A stretch of DNA of 64,000 bases from CAIXSC01 sp046349915 (GTDB taxonomy: Bacteria > Planctomycetota > Planctomycetia > Pirellulales > Pirellulaceae): NCBI GenBank assembly GCA_046349915.1, contig JAXMBL010000005.1, forward strand, positions 806,001-870,000, written 5' to 3'. Of this stretch, positions 44,174-52,395 are shown piece after piece (position 1 is the first letter of the stretch; each line of letters begins with the position of its first letter). The notes under the pieces were generated by a model. It saw only the letters and a list, made by a program, of their open reading frames with translations, was not told the DNA's origin and searched no databases. The position numbers were made by a program, and so were the translations under genes.

Positions 44174-44671
44174 GTGAGCTCACCGGACGCGACTGACTCC
44201 ACCAACTCCGAGCCCGCGGCTCGCATCTGGGTGGACGCGGATGCGTGTCCCGGCGAAATCAAGCAGCTACTGTTTCGCGCCGCCGAACGAACTCGCATAC
44301 GCGTGACTCTCGTCGCCAACCAGTCTTTGTGGACGCCGAAGAGCGAGTTCATCGACAGCCGCGTGGTCGCGGGTGGAATGAACGAGGCCGATCGTCGCAT
44401 TGTCGAGTGGGTCGGGGCCAGCGATCTCGTAATCACGGCGGATGTGCCGCTCGCCGCTCAAGTGGTCGCCAAGGGAGCTCAAGCAATCGATCCTCGCGGG
44501 ACTCTGTATTCGGATGGCAACGTCGGTGAACGGCTCGCGATCCGCAATTTGTTCGACGAATTACGGGGTGGTGGAATGGTAGGAGGCGGGCCTGCCCCAT
44601 TTACCGCCAAGGACAAACAGAATTTCGCCAACCAACTGGATCGCTGGCTCGCCAAAGCTGCCCGCAAGTAA
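44174..44671 (+). CDS. UPF0178 (YaiI/YqxD) family protein
   Basis: 165 residues with a GTG start at 44174, five bases after the ppc stop. The family core is complete: ARIWVDADACPGEIKQLLFR, RVTLVANQSLWTP, MNEADRRIVEWVGASDLVIT and ADVPLAAQVVAKGAQAIDPR, with the end GGPAPFTAKDKQNFANQLD. The first 15 residues are an extra tail. The Asp-rich start is PIN-domain-like and the family has been suggested to be a nuclease, but its role is not established. Full length is normal. Confidence 0.92.
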   Translation: MSSPDATDSTNSEPAARIWVDADACPGEIKQLLFRAAERTRIRVTLVANQSLWTPKSEFIDSRVVAGGMNEADRRIVEWVGASDLVITADVPLAAQVVAKGAQAIDPRGTLYSDGNVGERLAIRNLFDELRGGGMVGGGPAPFTAKDKQNFANQLDRWLAKAARK

Positions 44672-44680
44672 GCGGAACGG

Positions 44681-44706
44681 TCGGAATTCTTGCGAATTCC
44701 GCTACA
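44681..44706. repeat. D-type palindrome, second copy
   Basis: GGAATTCTTGCGAATTCC within 44681-44706, the reverse complement of the repeat at 15761-15786, flanked on both by CGCTACA or TGTAGCG. Only 10 bp separates it from the start codon at 44717. Confidence 0.75.
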
Positions 44707-44716
44707 GGAAAAAAAC

Positions 44717-45640
44717 ATGTACGACATCATTGGAGATATTCACGGGCACGCGGACCGGCTGGTGCGATTGCTCGAAATCATGGGCTATTCAAACAGCGGC
44801 GGAACTTGGCGGCATCCCGAAAGCACGGCGGTGTTCGTCGGAGACCTGATCGACCGCGGCCCGCAAATTCGCGAAGTGGTCGACTTGGTTCGTCGCATGT
44901 GTGACGCGGGCGCCGCGAAAATCGTCATGGGCAACCATGAATTCAATGCGCTAACCTATCACACTCCCAACCCCGCCAAACCGGGCGCCTTCCTCCGCGA
45001 ACGATCGACGCGAACAACGAAACAGATCGCCGCCACACTCGAGCAATTCAACCCAAATCAACTCGAAGACGCCCTCCACTGGTTTCGCTCGCTTCCCTTC
45101 TACGTGGAACTCGACGGCATCCGAGTCGTGCATGCCTGCTGGAATCGTGAACAAATCGCCATGCTCGATACGGCTCGACGCGACTGCGGCGGAGTGAACA
45201 CCGATTTCCTGGTTCGAGCCACTCAACGGAACGAACCGCTGTACGAAGCCATCGAGATCGTACTCAAAGGGCCCGAGATCCAATTGCCCCAAGGCTACTC
45301 CTACTCGGATCGCTATGGCACTCAACGACGCACCATGAGAATCCGTTGGTATCGTCCACCCGACGAGATGAACGAGACTTACCAAAGTTATGCGTTGACG
45401 GTTGATCAAGGTTTGCCGACCGACCGGTTTCCCTCGACTCGGATTCCTCCTCACTTCGCCTATCCCGATGATGCTCCGCCAGTATTCTTCGGGCACTATT
45501 GGTTGCGCGGCGAGCGTCCCGGGCGGCTCGCAACCAATGTCGCCTGCCTCGACTACAGCGTCGCTCTGGGCGGGTATCTCTGTGCGTACCGTTGGCGAGG
45601 CGAGCGAACGATCGACGACTCCCAGTTCGCGCTGGCCTGA
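44717..45640 (+). CDS. Metallophosphoesterase (calcineurin-like)
   Basis: 307 residues; start at 44717 with AGGAAA upstream. The three metal motifs are clear: GDIHGH at residues 6-11, VGDLIDRGPQ at about 41-50 and MGNHEFNAL at about 73-81. The C-terminal half has PPVFFGHYWLRGE, a conserved His for metal binding, and LDYSVALGGYLCAYRW. It resembles PrpE/ApaH-type phosphatases that split dinucleoside polyphosphates or phosphoproteins. The specific substrate is unknown. It overlaps nothing and sits next to the D-type repeat. No signal peptide is seen. Confidence 0.9.
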   Translation: MYDIIGDIHGHADRLVRLLEIMGYSNSGGTWRHPESTAVFVGDLIDRGPQIREVVDLVRRMCDAGAAKIVMGNHEFNALTYHTPNPAKPGAFLRERSTRTTKQIAATLEQFNPNQLEDALHWFRSLPFYVELDGIRVVHACWNREQIAMLDTARRDCGGVNTDFLVRATQRNEPLYEAIEIVLKGPEIQLPQGYSYSDRYGTQRRTMRIRWYRPPDEMNETYQSYALTVDQGLPTDRFPSTRIPPHFAYPDDAPPVFFGHYWLRGERPGRLATNVACLDYSVALGGYLCAYRWRGERTIDDSQFALA

Positions 45641-45819
45641 GGCTAGGCAGCCTACTCTGATCGCAACCATTGGCCCTCCCCCCCGACTGGATAGCCAACC
45701 AGGGAATATCAGTCCGTGCGCTCACCGAGTTAGAATCCGCGCCGCTGTCTCGCGGTCTCCGCGAGACGCTCGCGCGCGTCTGCCAAGTTCTCGGTCACAT
45801 ATGCCACGGAGATTCTTCG

Positions 45820-48462
45820 ATGTCGGATGCAGTGGAACATCAGTCGCCAGTGAGTATTACCGCGACCACCAACGGAACTCATGCGGCAAACCCCTCCATA
45901 ACGATCACCGTGACGATTCCGGCCGCCTGTGTCGCGGCAACCGCCGCGCCGCCGCCAGGCACGGCCAATGCCACTCCGGCGAAAGGCGTTTCCGTGCCAG
46001 CAGCGCCTGCAGCAGCGACGACCAGCGGCGACGCCGACTTGGCTGTCGAAGCAGTCGTTATCGATCCCAATTACAGTAACCGCGAGGGGTACGATCCCGA
46101 GTTTCTAGGGCGGGGTAGTCTGCGAGTGCCTCTGCCGAAGCTGACCAACCTGCAACGACGCTCGGCCGCTCGATTGTTGCGTCCCGAAGCGGGCGATGAT
46201 CCCTTTGAACTCAAATACCATCACTACAGCGTCGTGATGCATGCACAACGCCGCTTGGCCTTTTTCACGGCGGTCAACATTGACGGTCAGAAGGCGCGCG
46301 AGATCGAGCGGGAGAAAGACCGCTGGTCGTTCGATCCACGTATTCGTCGCGATCAACAGTTGGGCAACGAGTTGTACGCGGACAACCCTTTCGATCGCGG
46401 GCATTTAGTGCGGCGACTCGATCCCGCTTGGGGACGAACGTTTGGCATCGCGAAATCCGCGAACGACGACACGTTCCACTTCACCAATTGCAGTCCCCAG
46501 CACGAACGATTCAATCAGGGCCAGAATCTCTGGCAGGGAATCGAAAACTTCTTGCTCGATCGCGCCACCGAGAGTGATCAACGCATGACGGTTTTCACCG
46601 GCCCTGTTTTTCGGGATGACGATCCGGAATACCGCGAAGTCCCGATTCCGCGCGAATACTGGAAAGTGGCGGTGCTCGTGGGGAATCAAGGTCGACTCCG
46701 ATCCCTCGGATTCATCGTTACGCAAGCCGACTTGATCGAGCCGATTGTGGAATCGACGGTCGAGTCGATTGAGACGGCTCGACTGTTCCAAACATCGGTC
46801 GCCGAGATCGCGTCACTCACCGGTTTCGACTTTGGGCCGCTCGTCGCCGCAGACGCGGGCGGAGTCGATCAGTTTGAGACGCCCGCGACCGAAGCAGTCG
46901 CAGTGACCTCAGCCACCGCGACTCGCCGCATTCCACTCCAATCGTGGGACCAAATCCGCGGCGTCACGAGTTCCGCCGTGGGTTTCAACGCACTCGAATC
47001 GAGCGCACTTGAATCGAACGCACTCGAATCCGCGGCACTCGAAGCGCCCGCCGCCGCAGCGGCAAGCAGCGCGACCGATTCGTCCACGGGTCGACATGCA
47101 GTGACAGGAACCGACCTGAGTTACTACTTGGTGGCCTATGACGAGAATTCGCAGGAACGCCCCTCGGGTGCGGCAGGGTTGGTCAGTGATCGCGTGATCG
47201 CGGAACTTACGTCGTCCCCCGTGACCGACGTCTTCCTATTCAGCCATGGTTGGATGGGAGATATTCCCGCGGCCCATGAACAGTACCAAGGCTGGATTCA
47301 AGCCATGGCCTCGTGTGCCGACGACCGTCAACGAATCCGACAAAAGCGACCTGGATTTCGTCCGCTCTTGATTGGCGTGCATTGGCCAAGTCTCCCGTGG
47401 GGGGACGAGGAGTTTGAATCGGCGTCGGCCCTTGAGTCGGTCGCCAGCGCTGCCAACAGTTCCGAGATGGACCCAACGCTTGCCCAGCGAGTGGCGACGT
47501 ACAGTCAAGCGATTGGCGATAGCGAGCATGTACGACGAATGATCCGATCCTTGCTGGAGGCGAGCCGTCAGTATGGCGAAGCCAACATGCCTGTGCTGCC
47601 GCCGCCCGTTCGCGCGATCTACCGCGAGCTCGACGCGATTGCCGCCTTGCCCAAGTCGGGAGTCGCTGGCTCGCCGGGAGCGGACATTGAGTCATTTGAC
47701 GCAGATGCAATTTATGCGGAGGTACGAGCGGAACGAGCGGAGGCGGCTCAAGTCAACGCAGGTTTGGAAGCGCTCAGCTTTCCCTGGCTTTCGCGCGACA
47801 CCGTCCTGGCGCCTTTGCGTACTTTGTCTTTTTGGAAGATGAAGGATCGTGCGCGAGTGGTGGGCGAGACTGGCGTCCATCCGCTGCTGCGACGCATGCA
47901 AGCCGCCATCGGTGCTCGCGATGTTCGCATTCACCTCGCGGGCCATAGCTTTGGTTGTATCGTGGCGTCCGCGGCGATCGCCGGTCCCAAAGGCGGCCCC
48001 CGACTCGCTCGCCCCGTCGATTCGCTATCGCTCTTGCAAGGCGCGTTATCGCTTTGGACCTACTGTGCCAGCATCCCGGCGGAGCCGTCGAAAGTCGGGT
48101 ACTTCCATCGCATCATTGCGCTCGGACTCGTGAAGGGCGCCATCATGTCCACTCAATCGATTCACGATACGGCGGTCGGTAAGTGGTATCCGCGCGGCGC
48201 GAAAGTCGCCGGCGATCTCGAAGCGTTGGCAGTCGAGTATCCGAAGTATGGGGCGGTGGGAACCTTCGGCATCCAAGGCCTGTTTGCCAAGAAGCAGGAA
48301 CTCAACATGCTCCCAGAAAACGGCGTCTACAACTTCCAACCAGGACATGTGTACAACGTCGAGTCGAGCAACTTCATCAACCAGGGAGGCGGTTTCTCGG
48401 GCGCTCACAGCGATATCCGCAAGAAACCTGTCGCGCACGCGGTGTGGAGCGCCATCGGGTAG
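45820..48462 (+). CDS. Fusion of DNA/RNA non-specific endonuclease and alpha/beta hydrolase
   Basis: 880 residues; start at 45820 with GGAG about 10 bases upstream. After an Ala/Thr-rich stretch (residues 1-70) comes a NUC endonuclease: HHYSVVMHAQRRLAFFTAVN, then the catalytic motif FDRGHLVRRLDP (His195) and TNCSPQHERFNQGQNLW with the metal Asn. It cuts DNA and RNA. Residues about 375-430 are a linker with the near-exact repeat ALESNALESAALE. An alpha/beta-hydrolase follows: LFSHGWMG (oxyanion-type HGW), then LAGHSFGCIVAS with Ser710, and SGAHSDIRKK near the C-terminus with the likely His. Both active sites look complete. No export signal is visible. Relatives of both domains serve as effectors in bacterial immunity; the link here is inferred. 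No sensor gene is adjacent. Confidence 0.85.
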   Translation: MSDAVEHQSPVSITATTNGTHAANPSITITVTIPAACVAATAAPPPGTANATPAKGVSVPAAPAAATTSGDADLAVEAVVIDPNYSNREGYDPEFLGRGSLRVPLPKLTNLQRRSAARLLRPEAGDDPFELKYHHYSVVMHAQRRLAFFTAVNIDGQKAREIEREKDRWSFDPRIRRDQQLGNELYADNPFDRGHLVRRLDPAWGRTFGIAKSANDDTFHFTNCSPQHERFNQGQNLWQGIENFLLDRATESDQRMTVFTGPVFRDDDPEYREVPIPREYWKVAVLVGNQGRLRSLGFIVTQADLIEPIVESTVESIETARLFQTSVAEIASLTGFDFGPLVAADAGGVDQFETPATEAVAVTSATATRRIPLQSWDQIRGVTSSAVGFNALESSALESNALESAALEAPAAAAASSATDSSTGRHAVTGTDLSYYLVAYDENSQERPSGAAGLVSDRVIAELTSSPVTDVFLFSHGWMGDIPAAHEQYQGWIQAMASCADDRQRIRQKRPGFRPLLIGVHWPSLPWGDEEFESASALESVASAANSSEMDPTLAQRVATYSQAIGDSEHVRRMIRSLLEASRQYGEANMPVLPPPVRAIYRELDAIAALPKSGVAGSPGADIESFDADAIYAEVRAERAEAAQVNAGLEALSFPWLSRDTVLAPLRTLSFWKMKDRARVVGETGVHPLLRRMQAAIGARDVRIHLAGHSFGCIVASAAIAGPKGGPRLARPVDSLSLLQGALSLWTYCASIPAEPSKVGYFHRIIALGLVKGAIMSTQSIHDTAVGKWYPRGAKVAGDLEALAVEYPKYGAVGTFGIQGLFAKKQELNMLPENGVYNFQPGHVYNVESSNFINQGGGFSGAHSDIRKKPVAHAVWSAIG

Positions 48463-48514
48463 TTCTCTGGACAGCGGCCTGAATTCAAGGACAAGTATTC
48501 GCGAGTCGCAACAA

Positions 48515-48561
48515 GAAAACCGCTTCGACAGTTCGATGTGAGTCGAGCTGTCGAGCGGTTT
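48515..48561 (-). terminator. Rho-independent-type terminator for the leftward operon
   Basis: Stem AAACCGCT and CGACAG (48517-48531) with CTGTCG and AGCGGTTT (48548-48561), one bulged T, about 16-base loop. On the minus strand a T-rich tail (TTTTCTTG) follows. It lies between two genes ending toward each other; on the plus strand the tail is poor, so it serves the leftward pair best. Confidence 0.65.
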
Positions 48562-48616
48562 CACAACCAACTCGCTACGGCATTCCACCGAGTAGACTCC
48601 TCTGCGTTCGCTCGCC

Positions 48617-49642
48617 TTACCGCTTCAGAGCCGCTAACTTTGCTCGGTAGTCCGCGATGCTCAAGGCGCCTGTCGGTTCGATCGACGGAGAACTACTCGA
48701 CAGAGGCTTTGTCGGCTGCACTCGCGGAGAATGTCCAGGCGACGACGGAGTTGTCTCGGAACGACCTTCACTGATCTGCTGAGTTACTCCCTGCAAGGTT
48801 TTCACTGCCTCCTGGAATACCTCGACATACTTGTTCAGCTGGTCGATCAGTTTCTCCGTTTGCAGTCCGTGATCTGTCGGAATCGCACTCAGCAGCTCGC
48901 GGACATCGGCGATGAACTCGCGGGATTCGATCACAAATTCCATCTTCGCTTCAATACCCGCCTCGATACCATCCACGGCCTTCGCCTTCGTCTCGTACGA
49001 CGTGGCCAACTTGCGAGCTTCCGCCGCCATATCCGCCGACGCCTCTTTCAAGATCGTCGACTTGCGAGTCTCCGCTCGTTTCTCCAGCGAGTCGGCCAGC
49101 TTGCGGAAGACATCGGGCGCCTTCAACAACGCCTGGCGGTAGAGCTTCAAGTCAGGAGCAACTCGCTCTTTGGCCTCGATGATTCGCTTGGCTTCGCCAT
49201 CGATCTCCTCGAGAAGCTCATCCATCGAATCGACAGCGATCTTCTGCCCTTGGATCTTCTTCAGATCGAGTCCCTTGAGAGCGACGTTGATGTCCGCCAT
49301 TTTCCGGCGAATACGACTCTCCCAAAGTTCGATTTCCGCTCGTGCCGATTCCTTCTGCTGAGCGAAATCAGCGGCGCCCCAACCCTTTCGCTCGCCACTG
49401 CCGCCGCGCCCCGGCGTGGCGACCTTGTTCCAATCTTCTCCACCATCGAACTGGCTGCCGCTGCCGGTCGGTTGATCGCTCGGCCGAAACTCGGCCGTGT
49501 CGCTCTGCGCCCAAACTATCCCCGCGCCGAACGGCGCGAAGCCTCCCATGGCCACAGCGCCAGTCGCCAGAGCGCTCAACACCACCGACTTCCCGGTCCA
49601 CTGAGAGCTACCTGTCAACCATCCCCATTTGCCTCGACTCAT
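48617..49642 (-). CDS. Secreted long coiled-coil protein
   Basis: 341 residues; start at 49642, with GAGGAG about 8 bases upstream. The signal region is long (basic MSRGKWGW, then hydrophobic VVLSALATGAVAMGGFAPFG ending VWAQ). After a Gly/Ser-rich segment, residues about 85-285 are almost wholly alpha-helical coiled coil (DFAQQKESARAEIELWESRI, RKLADSLEKRAETRKSTILK, EKLIDQLNKYVEVFQEAVKT). The C-terminus is Ser/Pro-rich. No enzyme motif is present. It follows the next gene by 68 bp in a leftward operon; together they look like a structural envelope pair. The family is not recognised. Confidence 0.8.
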   Translation of the reverse strand: MSRGKWGWLTGSSQWTGKSVVLSALATGAVAMGGFAPFGAGIVWAQSDTAEFRPSDQPTGSGSQFDGGEDWNKVATPGRGGSGERKGWGAADFAQQKESARAEIELWESRIRRKMADINVALKGLDLKKIQGQKIAVDSMDELLEEIDGEAKRIIEAKERVAPDLKLYRQALLKAPDVFRKLADSLEKRAETRKSTILKEASADMAAEARKLATSYETKAKAVDGIEAGIEAKMEFVIESREFIADVRELLSAIPTDHGLQTEKLIDQLNKYVEVFQEAVKTLQGVTQQISEGRSETTPSSPGHSPRVQPTKPLSSSSPSIEPTGALSIADYRAKLAALKR

Positions 49643-49709
49643 GACTCTACTCCTCGCCAAAGACTTTCCCGAAACTCTCGATGACTCAACGTCGCTAGCG
49701 GACCTTCCG

Positions 49710-50408
49710 CTAGTGATCGACGCCGCCATCTCCCTGCACGTACACCTGAATGACGATCGTGGTATGCGCCTTGGGCGTACCTCCGATCAGTCCGGCTTCA
49801 GCCAGACCGCGGAGAACTTCGATTCCCGGATTAGCCTCGGCGCGAATCTCCTGGATTGGAGCGCTCGAAGGCGTTGCACGCACGCCGTTCGAGTTGGCTC
49901 GGTAAGGAGCGTATCCGGCCGCCACACGCCGGCTCGGCGCTCGATAGGTCGTCGTATTGGCTGACTGGCTTCGTTCGCCTGTTCGCCCCATCGCCAACGT
50001 CTGATACCGTTGCTCGGTGCCATTGAGTCGCGATGTGACGATGTCGTATTCCGACTTCAGCCAAGCCGATTCATTTACCCCTAACGACCGACGCCGGAGC
50101 GCGTTTTCGTAGGAGGCCTCCAGCGCATCGAGTCGCCGTTGCAACTCAGCCACATCTTTTCGCGCGTCGTACGACTGTTGGGTCGTGGGCAACGACGCGA
50201 TTCCCTTCTCCAACGCCGCCAATCGCGACTCCATACGCTCGACCGTGGGCAGGAACGCTTCCTGCAATTGCAGCAACTGTTCCATCCGCTGTTCCAAATC
50301 AGCCACCCGCTCCGAGGTTCGGAACGACTGAGCCGCCACGGGTCGCGCGCCCATCCCCGATCCCAACACGCCGAGTGCTACCCACCAGATCGTTACGCGA
50401 ATCCCCAT
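49710..50408 (-). CDS. Secreted coiled-coil protein, first gene of the pair
   Basis: 232 residues; start at 50408 with GGGGAGGAA about 6 bases upstream. Signal peptide MGIRVTIWWVALGVLGSGMG ending PVAAQ. Residues about 30-130 form a coiled coil (ERVADLEQRMEQLLQLQEAF, VAELQRRLDALEASYENAL). A Ser/Thr/Arg-rich linker leads to a short C-terminal segment that ends in beta-like TTIVIQVYVQGDGGVDH. The function is unknown. The leftward promoter should lie in 50409-50500. The large repeat array begins just beyond. Confidence 0.8.
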   Translation of the reverse strand: MGIRVTIWWVALGVLGSGMGARPVAAQSFRTSERVADLEQRMEQLLQLQEAFLPTVERMESRLAALEKGIASLPTTQQSYDARKDVAELQRRLDALEASYENALRRRSLGVNESAWLKSEYDIVTSRLNGTEQRYQTLAMGRTGERSQSANTTTYRAPSRRVAAGYAPYRANSNGVRATPSSAPIQEIRAEANPGIEVLRGLAEAGLIGGTPKAHTTIVIQVYVQGDGGVDH

Positions 50409-50640
50409 GGCACGTTCCTCCCCTGATGTCCTGAGTGGTCTCCCCTTTCGCATCCCCGCCTAACCACTAAAGCGTGTTCGAGAGAATTTTTTGCACACCA
50501 TTCTTGGAACGACGCCCGGTTGGTTGTCGAACCACGAAGCAATCAGCTCGACAACTACGACCGACGAAAGAGATAAGCCCGCAGACGGCGAGATTTCGGT
50601 GTCTCTCGGGAAAAAAGAACGAACGAGTGGTCGGAGCCGC

Positions 50641-51692
50641 GGTAGTGGTTGGACCACGAATCACTCGAATCGCACGAATTTCAGATCGGAACTGAGTTCG
50701 TGGTGCGCGAGTGACCCTAAACCACTGAGACGGGGATGATCCGAAAGTGCACGATCATCCCGCCATGAATCCTCCCACTGTCTGGATTCGTGCGATTCGT
50801 ACAATTCGTGGTCAATCGCCTTCCGCGTCTCAAGGCTGCGAACTCAACCTAGGGCCATCAGGAAGTGGTTGGACCACGAATCACTCGAATCGCACGAATT
50901 TCAGATCGGAACTGAGTTCGTGGTGCGCGAGTGACCCTAAACCACTGAGATGGGGATGATCCGAAAGTGCACGATCATCCCGCCATGAATCCTCCCACTG
51001 TCTGGATTCGTGCGATTCGTACAATTCGTGGTCAATCGCCTTCCGCGTCTTAAGGCTGCGAACTCAACCTAGGGCCATCAGGTAGTGGTTGGACCACGAA
51101 TCACTCGAATCGCACGAATTTCAGATCGGAACTGAGTTCGTGGTGCGCGAGTGACCCTAAACCACTGAGACGGGGATGATCCGAAAGTGCACGATCATCC
51201 CGCCATGAATCCTCCCACTGTCTGGATTCGTGCGATTCGTACAATTCGTGGTCAATCGCCTTCCGCGTCTTAAGGCTGCGAACTCAACCTAGGGCCATCA
51301 GGTAGTGGTTGGACCACGAATCACTCGAATCGCACGAATTTCAGATCGGAACTGAGTTCGTGGTGCGCGAGTGACCCTAAACCACTGAGACGGGGATGAT
51401 CCGAAAGTGCACGATCATCCCGCCATGAATCCTCCCACTGTCTGGATTCGTGCGATTCGTACAATTCGTGGTCAATCGCCTTCCGCGTCTCAAGGCTGCG
51501 AACTCAACCTAGGGCCATCAGGAAGTGGTTGGACCACGAATCACTCGAATCGCACGAATTTCAGATCGGAACTGAGTTCGTGGTACGCGAGTGACCCTAA
51601 ACCACTGAGATGGGGATGATCCGAAGGAACGCAATCATCCCGCCATGAATTCTCCCACCTGTCTGGATTCGTGGGATTCGTGAAATTCGTGG
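50641..51692. repeat. Tandem array of a 220-bp element, about 4.8 copies
   Basis: Units begin at 50641, 50861, 51081, 51301 and 51521; the period is exactly 220 bp and copies are nearly identical, the last being shorter and more diverged. Each unit has imperfect inverted ends: GACCACGAATCACTCGAATC near its start and GATTCGTACAATTCGTGGTC near its middle. Between them is an inner hairpin with arms GGGATGATC and GATCATCCC. The outer pair resembles the ends of a small non-autonomous mobile element of about 170 bp. The unit carries a 70-codon open frame repeated in two copies, but it is interrupted or altered in the others, so it is not taken as a gene. Confidence 0.93.
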
Positions 51693-52331
51693 TTAAAAAT
51701 CAGCCAACGCTTGTTCGTAGTCGGCTGGGTGGTTGAGGTTTCGTAGTGCGTCGAGTCGCGGGTCGACCGACCGAAGCTCGTCGACGGGTACACGCAGCGT
51801 TCGTGACTCTTCGTACAAGAACACGGGTCGAAGCCGACCCGACTCGATCAGCGCATCGAGCCGCGGGGTGAGTGATACGCGGTACGCCGCCGCCAGCGGA
51901 TGATGAAACACTCGCTCGCCTTCCATTTCCACCGGCACGACGACGTCGTGATCGCCCAGTCGTCCGATGATCGCTCGCACAAACTGGGGTGTGAGAAACG
52001 GAACATCACAACTGGTTGCGTAGGCGGCATCGGCGAATCCCACGAGCGATCGCAATCCAACTCGCAGACCTTCCAGCGGCCCCTGTGCTTCACGCTCGTC
52101 CCGCACCACTCGCACTTCCGGCGGCAGAGACGGCAGATCTTGGTTCGTTGCGGCGACGACCACCACCGGTCCCACCACCTCGCCGACAATCCGGACCACT
52201 CGCTGCAAAAGAGTTTCGGGCCCGAACGGCAGCCATGCCTTCGGTCGCCCCATGCGGCTGCTCAACCCGCCGGCGAGCACGATGCCTGCGACCCGAAGGT
52301 TGCTTGTCTGTTGCATCGTCGCTCGCACCAT
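51693..52331 (-). CDS. mobA: Molybdenum cofactor guanylyltransferase-like NTP transferase
   Basis: 212 residues. The N-terminal signature AGIVLAGGLSSRMGRPKAWLPFG is split here as AGIVLAGGLSSRMGRPKA then WLPFG, the GTP-binding loop of MobA. Further segments are LPPEVRVVRDEREAQGPLEG, YATSCDVPFLTPQFVRAIIG (Asp for metal) and LRNLNHPADYEQ near the end, all in MobA order. It would join GMP to molybdopterin to make the guanine dinucleotide cofactor. YgfJ/MocA-type relatives share the fold, so the exact substrate is less sure. The start may be 52331 or 52316; neither has a good ribosome site. Its stop is at the edge of the repeat array. Confidence 0.8.
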   Translation of the reverse strand: MVRATMQQTSNLRVAGIVLAGGLSSRMGRPKAWLPFGPETLLQRVVRIVGEVVGPVVVVAATNQDLPSLPPEVRVVRDEREAQGPLEGLRVGLRSLVGFADAAYATSCDVPFLTPQFVRAIIGRLGDHDVVVPVEMEGERVFHHPLAAAYRVSLTPRLDALIESGRLRPVFLYEESRTLRVPVDELRSVDPRLDALRNLNHPADYEQALADF

Positions 52332-52395
52332 TCCTAGGATTATCGCGGGGCGAGTTCCACGTTATGTGGGTTCGTCGATTCGCCCAGCGGCCGTT

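Noticed and set aside
50747..50959. A 70-codon frame repeated inside the 220-bp array (also at 51407-51619)
   Set aside because: It covers the repeat hairpins, has no ribosome site, and is not kept in every unit; better explained by the repeat itself.
50641..51692. Possible CRISPR array
   Set aside because: The period is 220 bp with whole units repeated, there are no short repeats with unique spacers, and no cas genes lie nearby.
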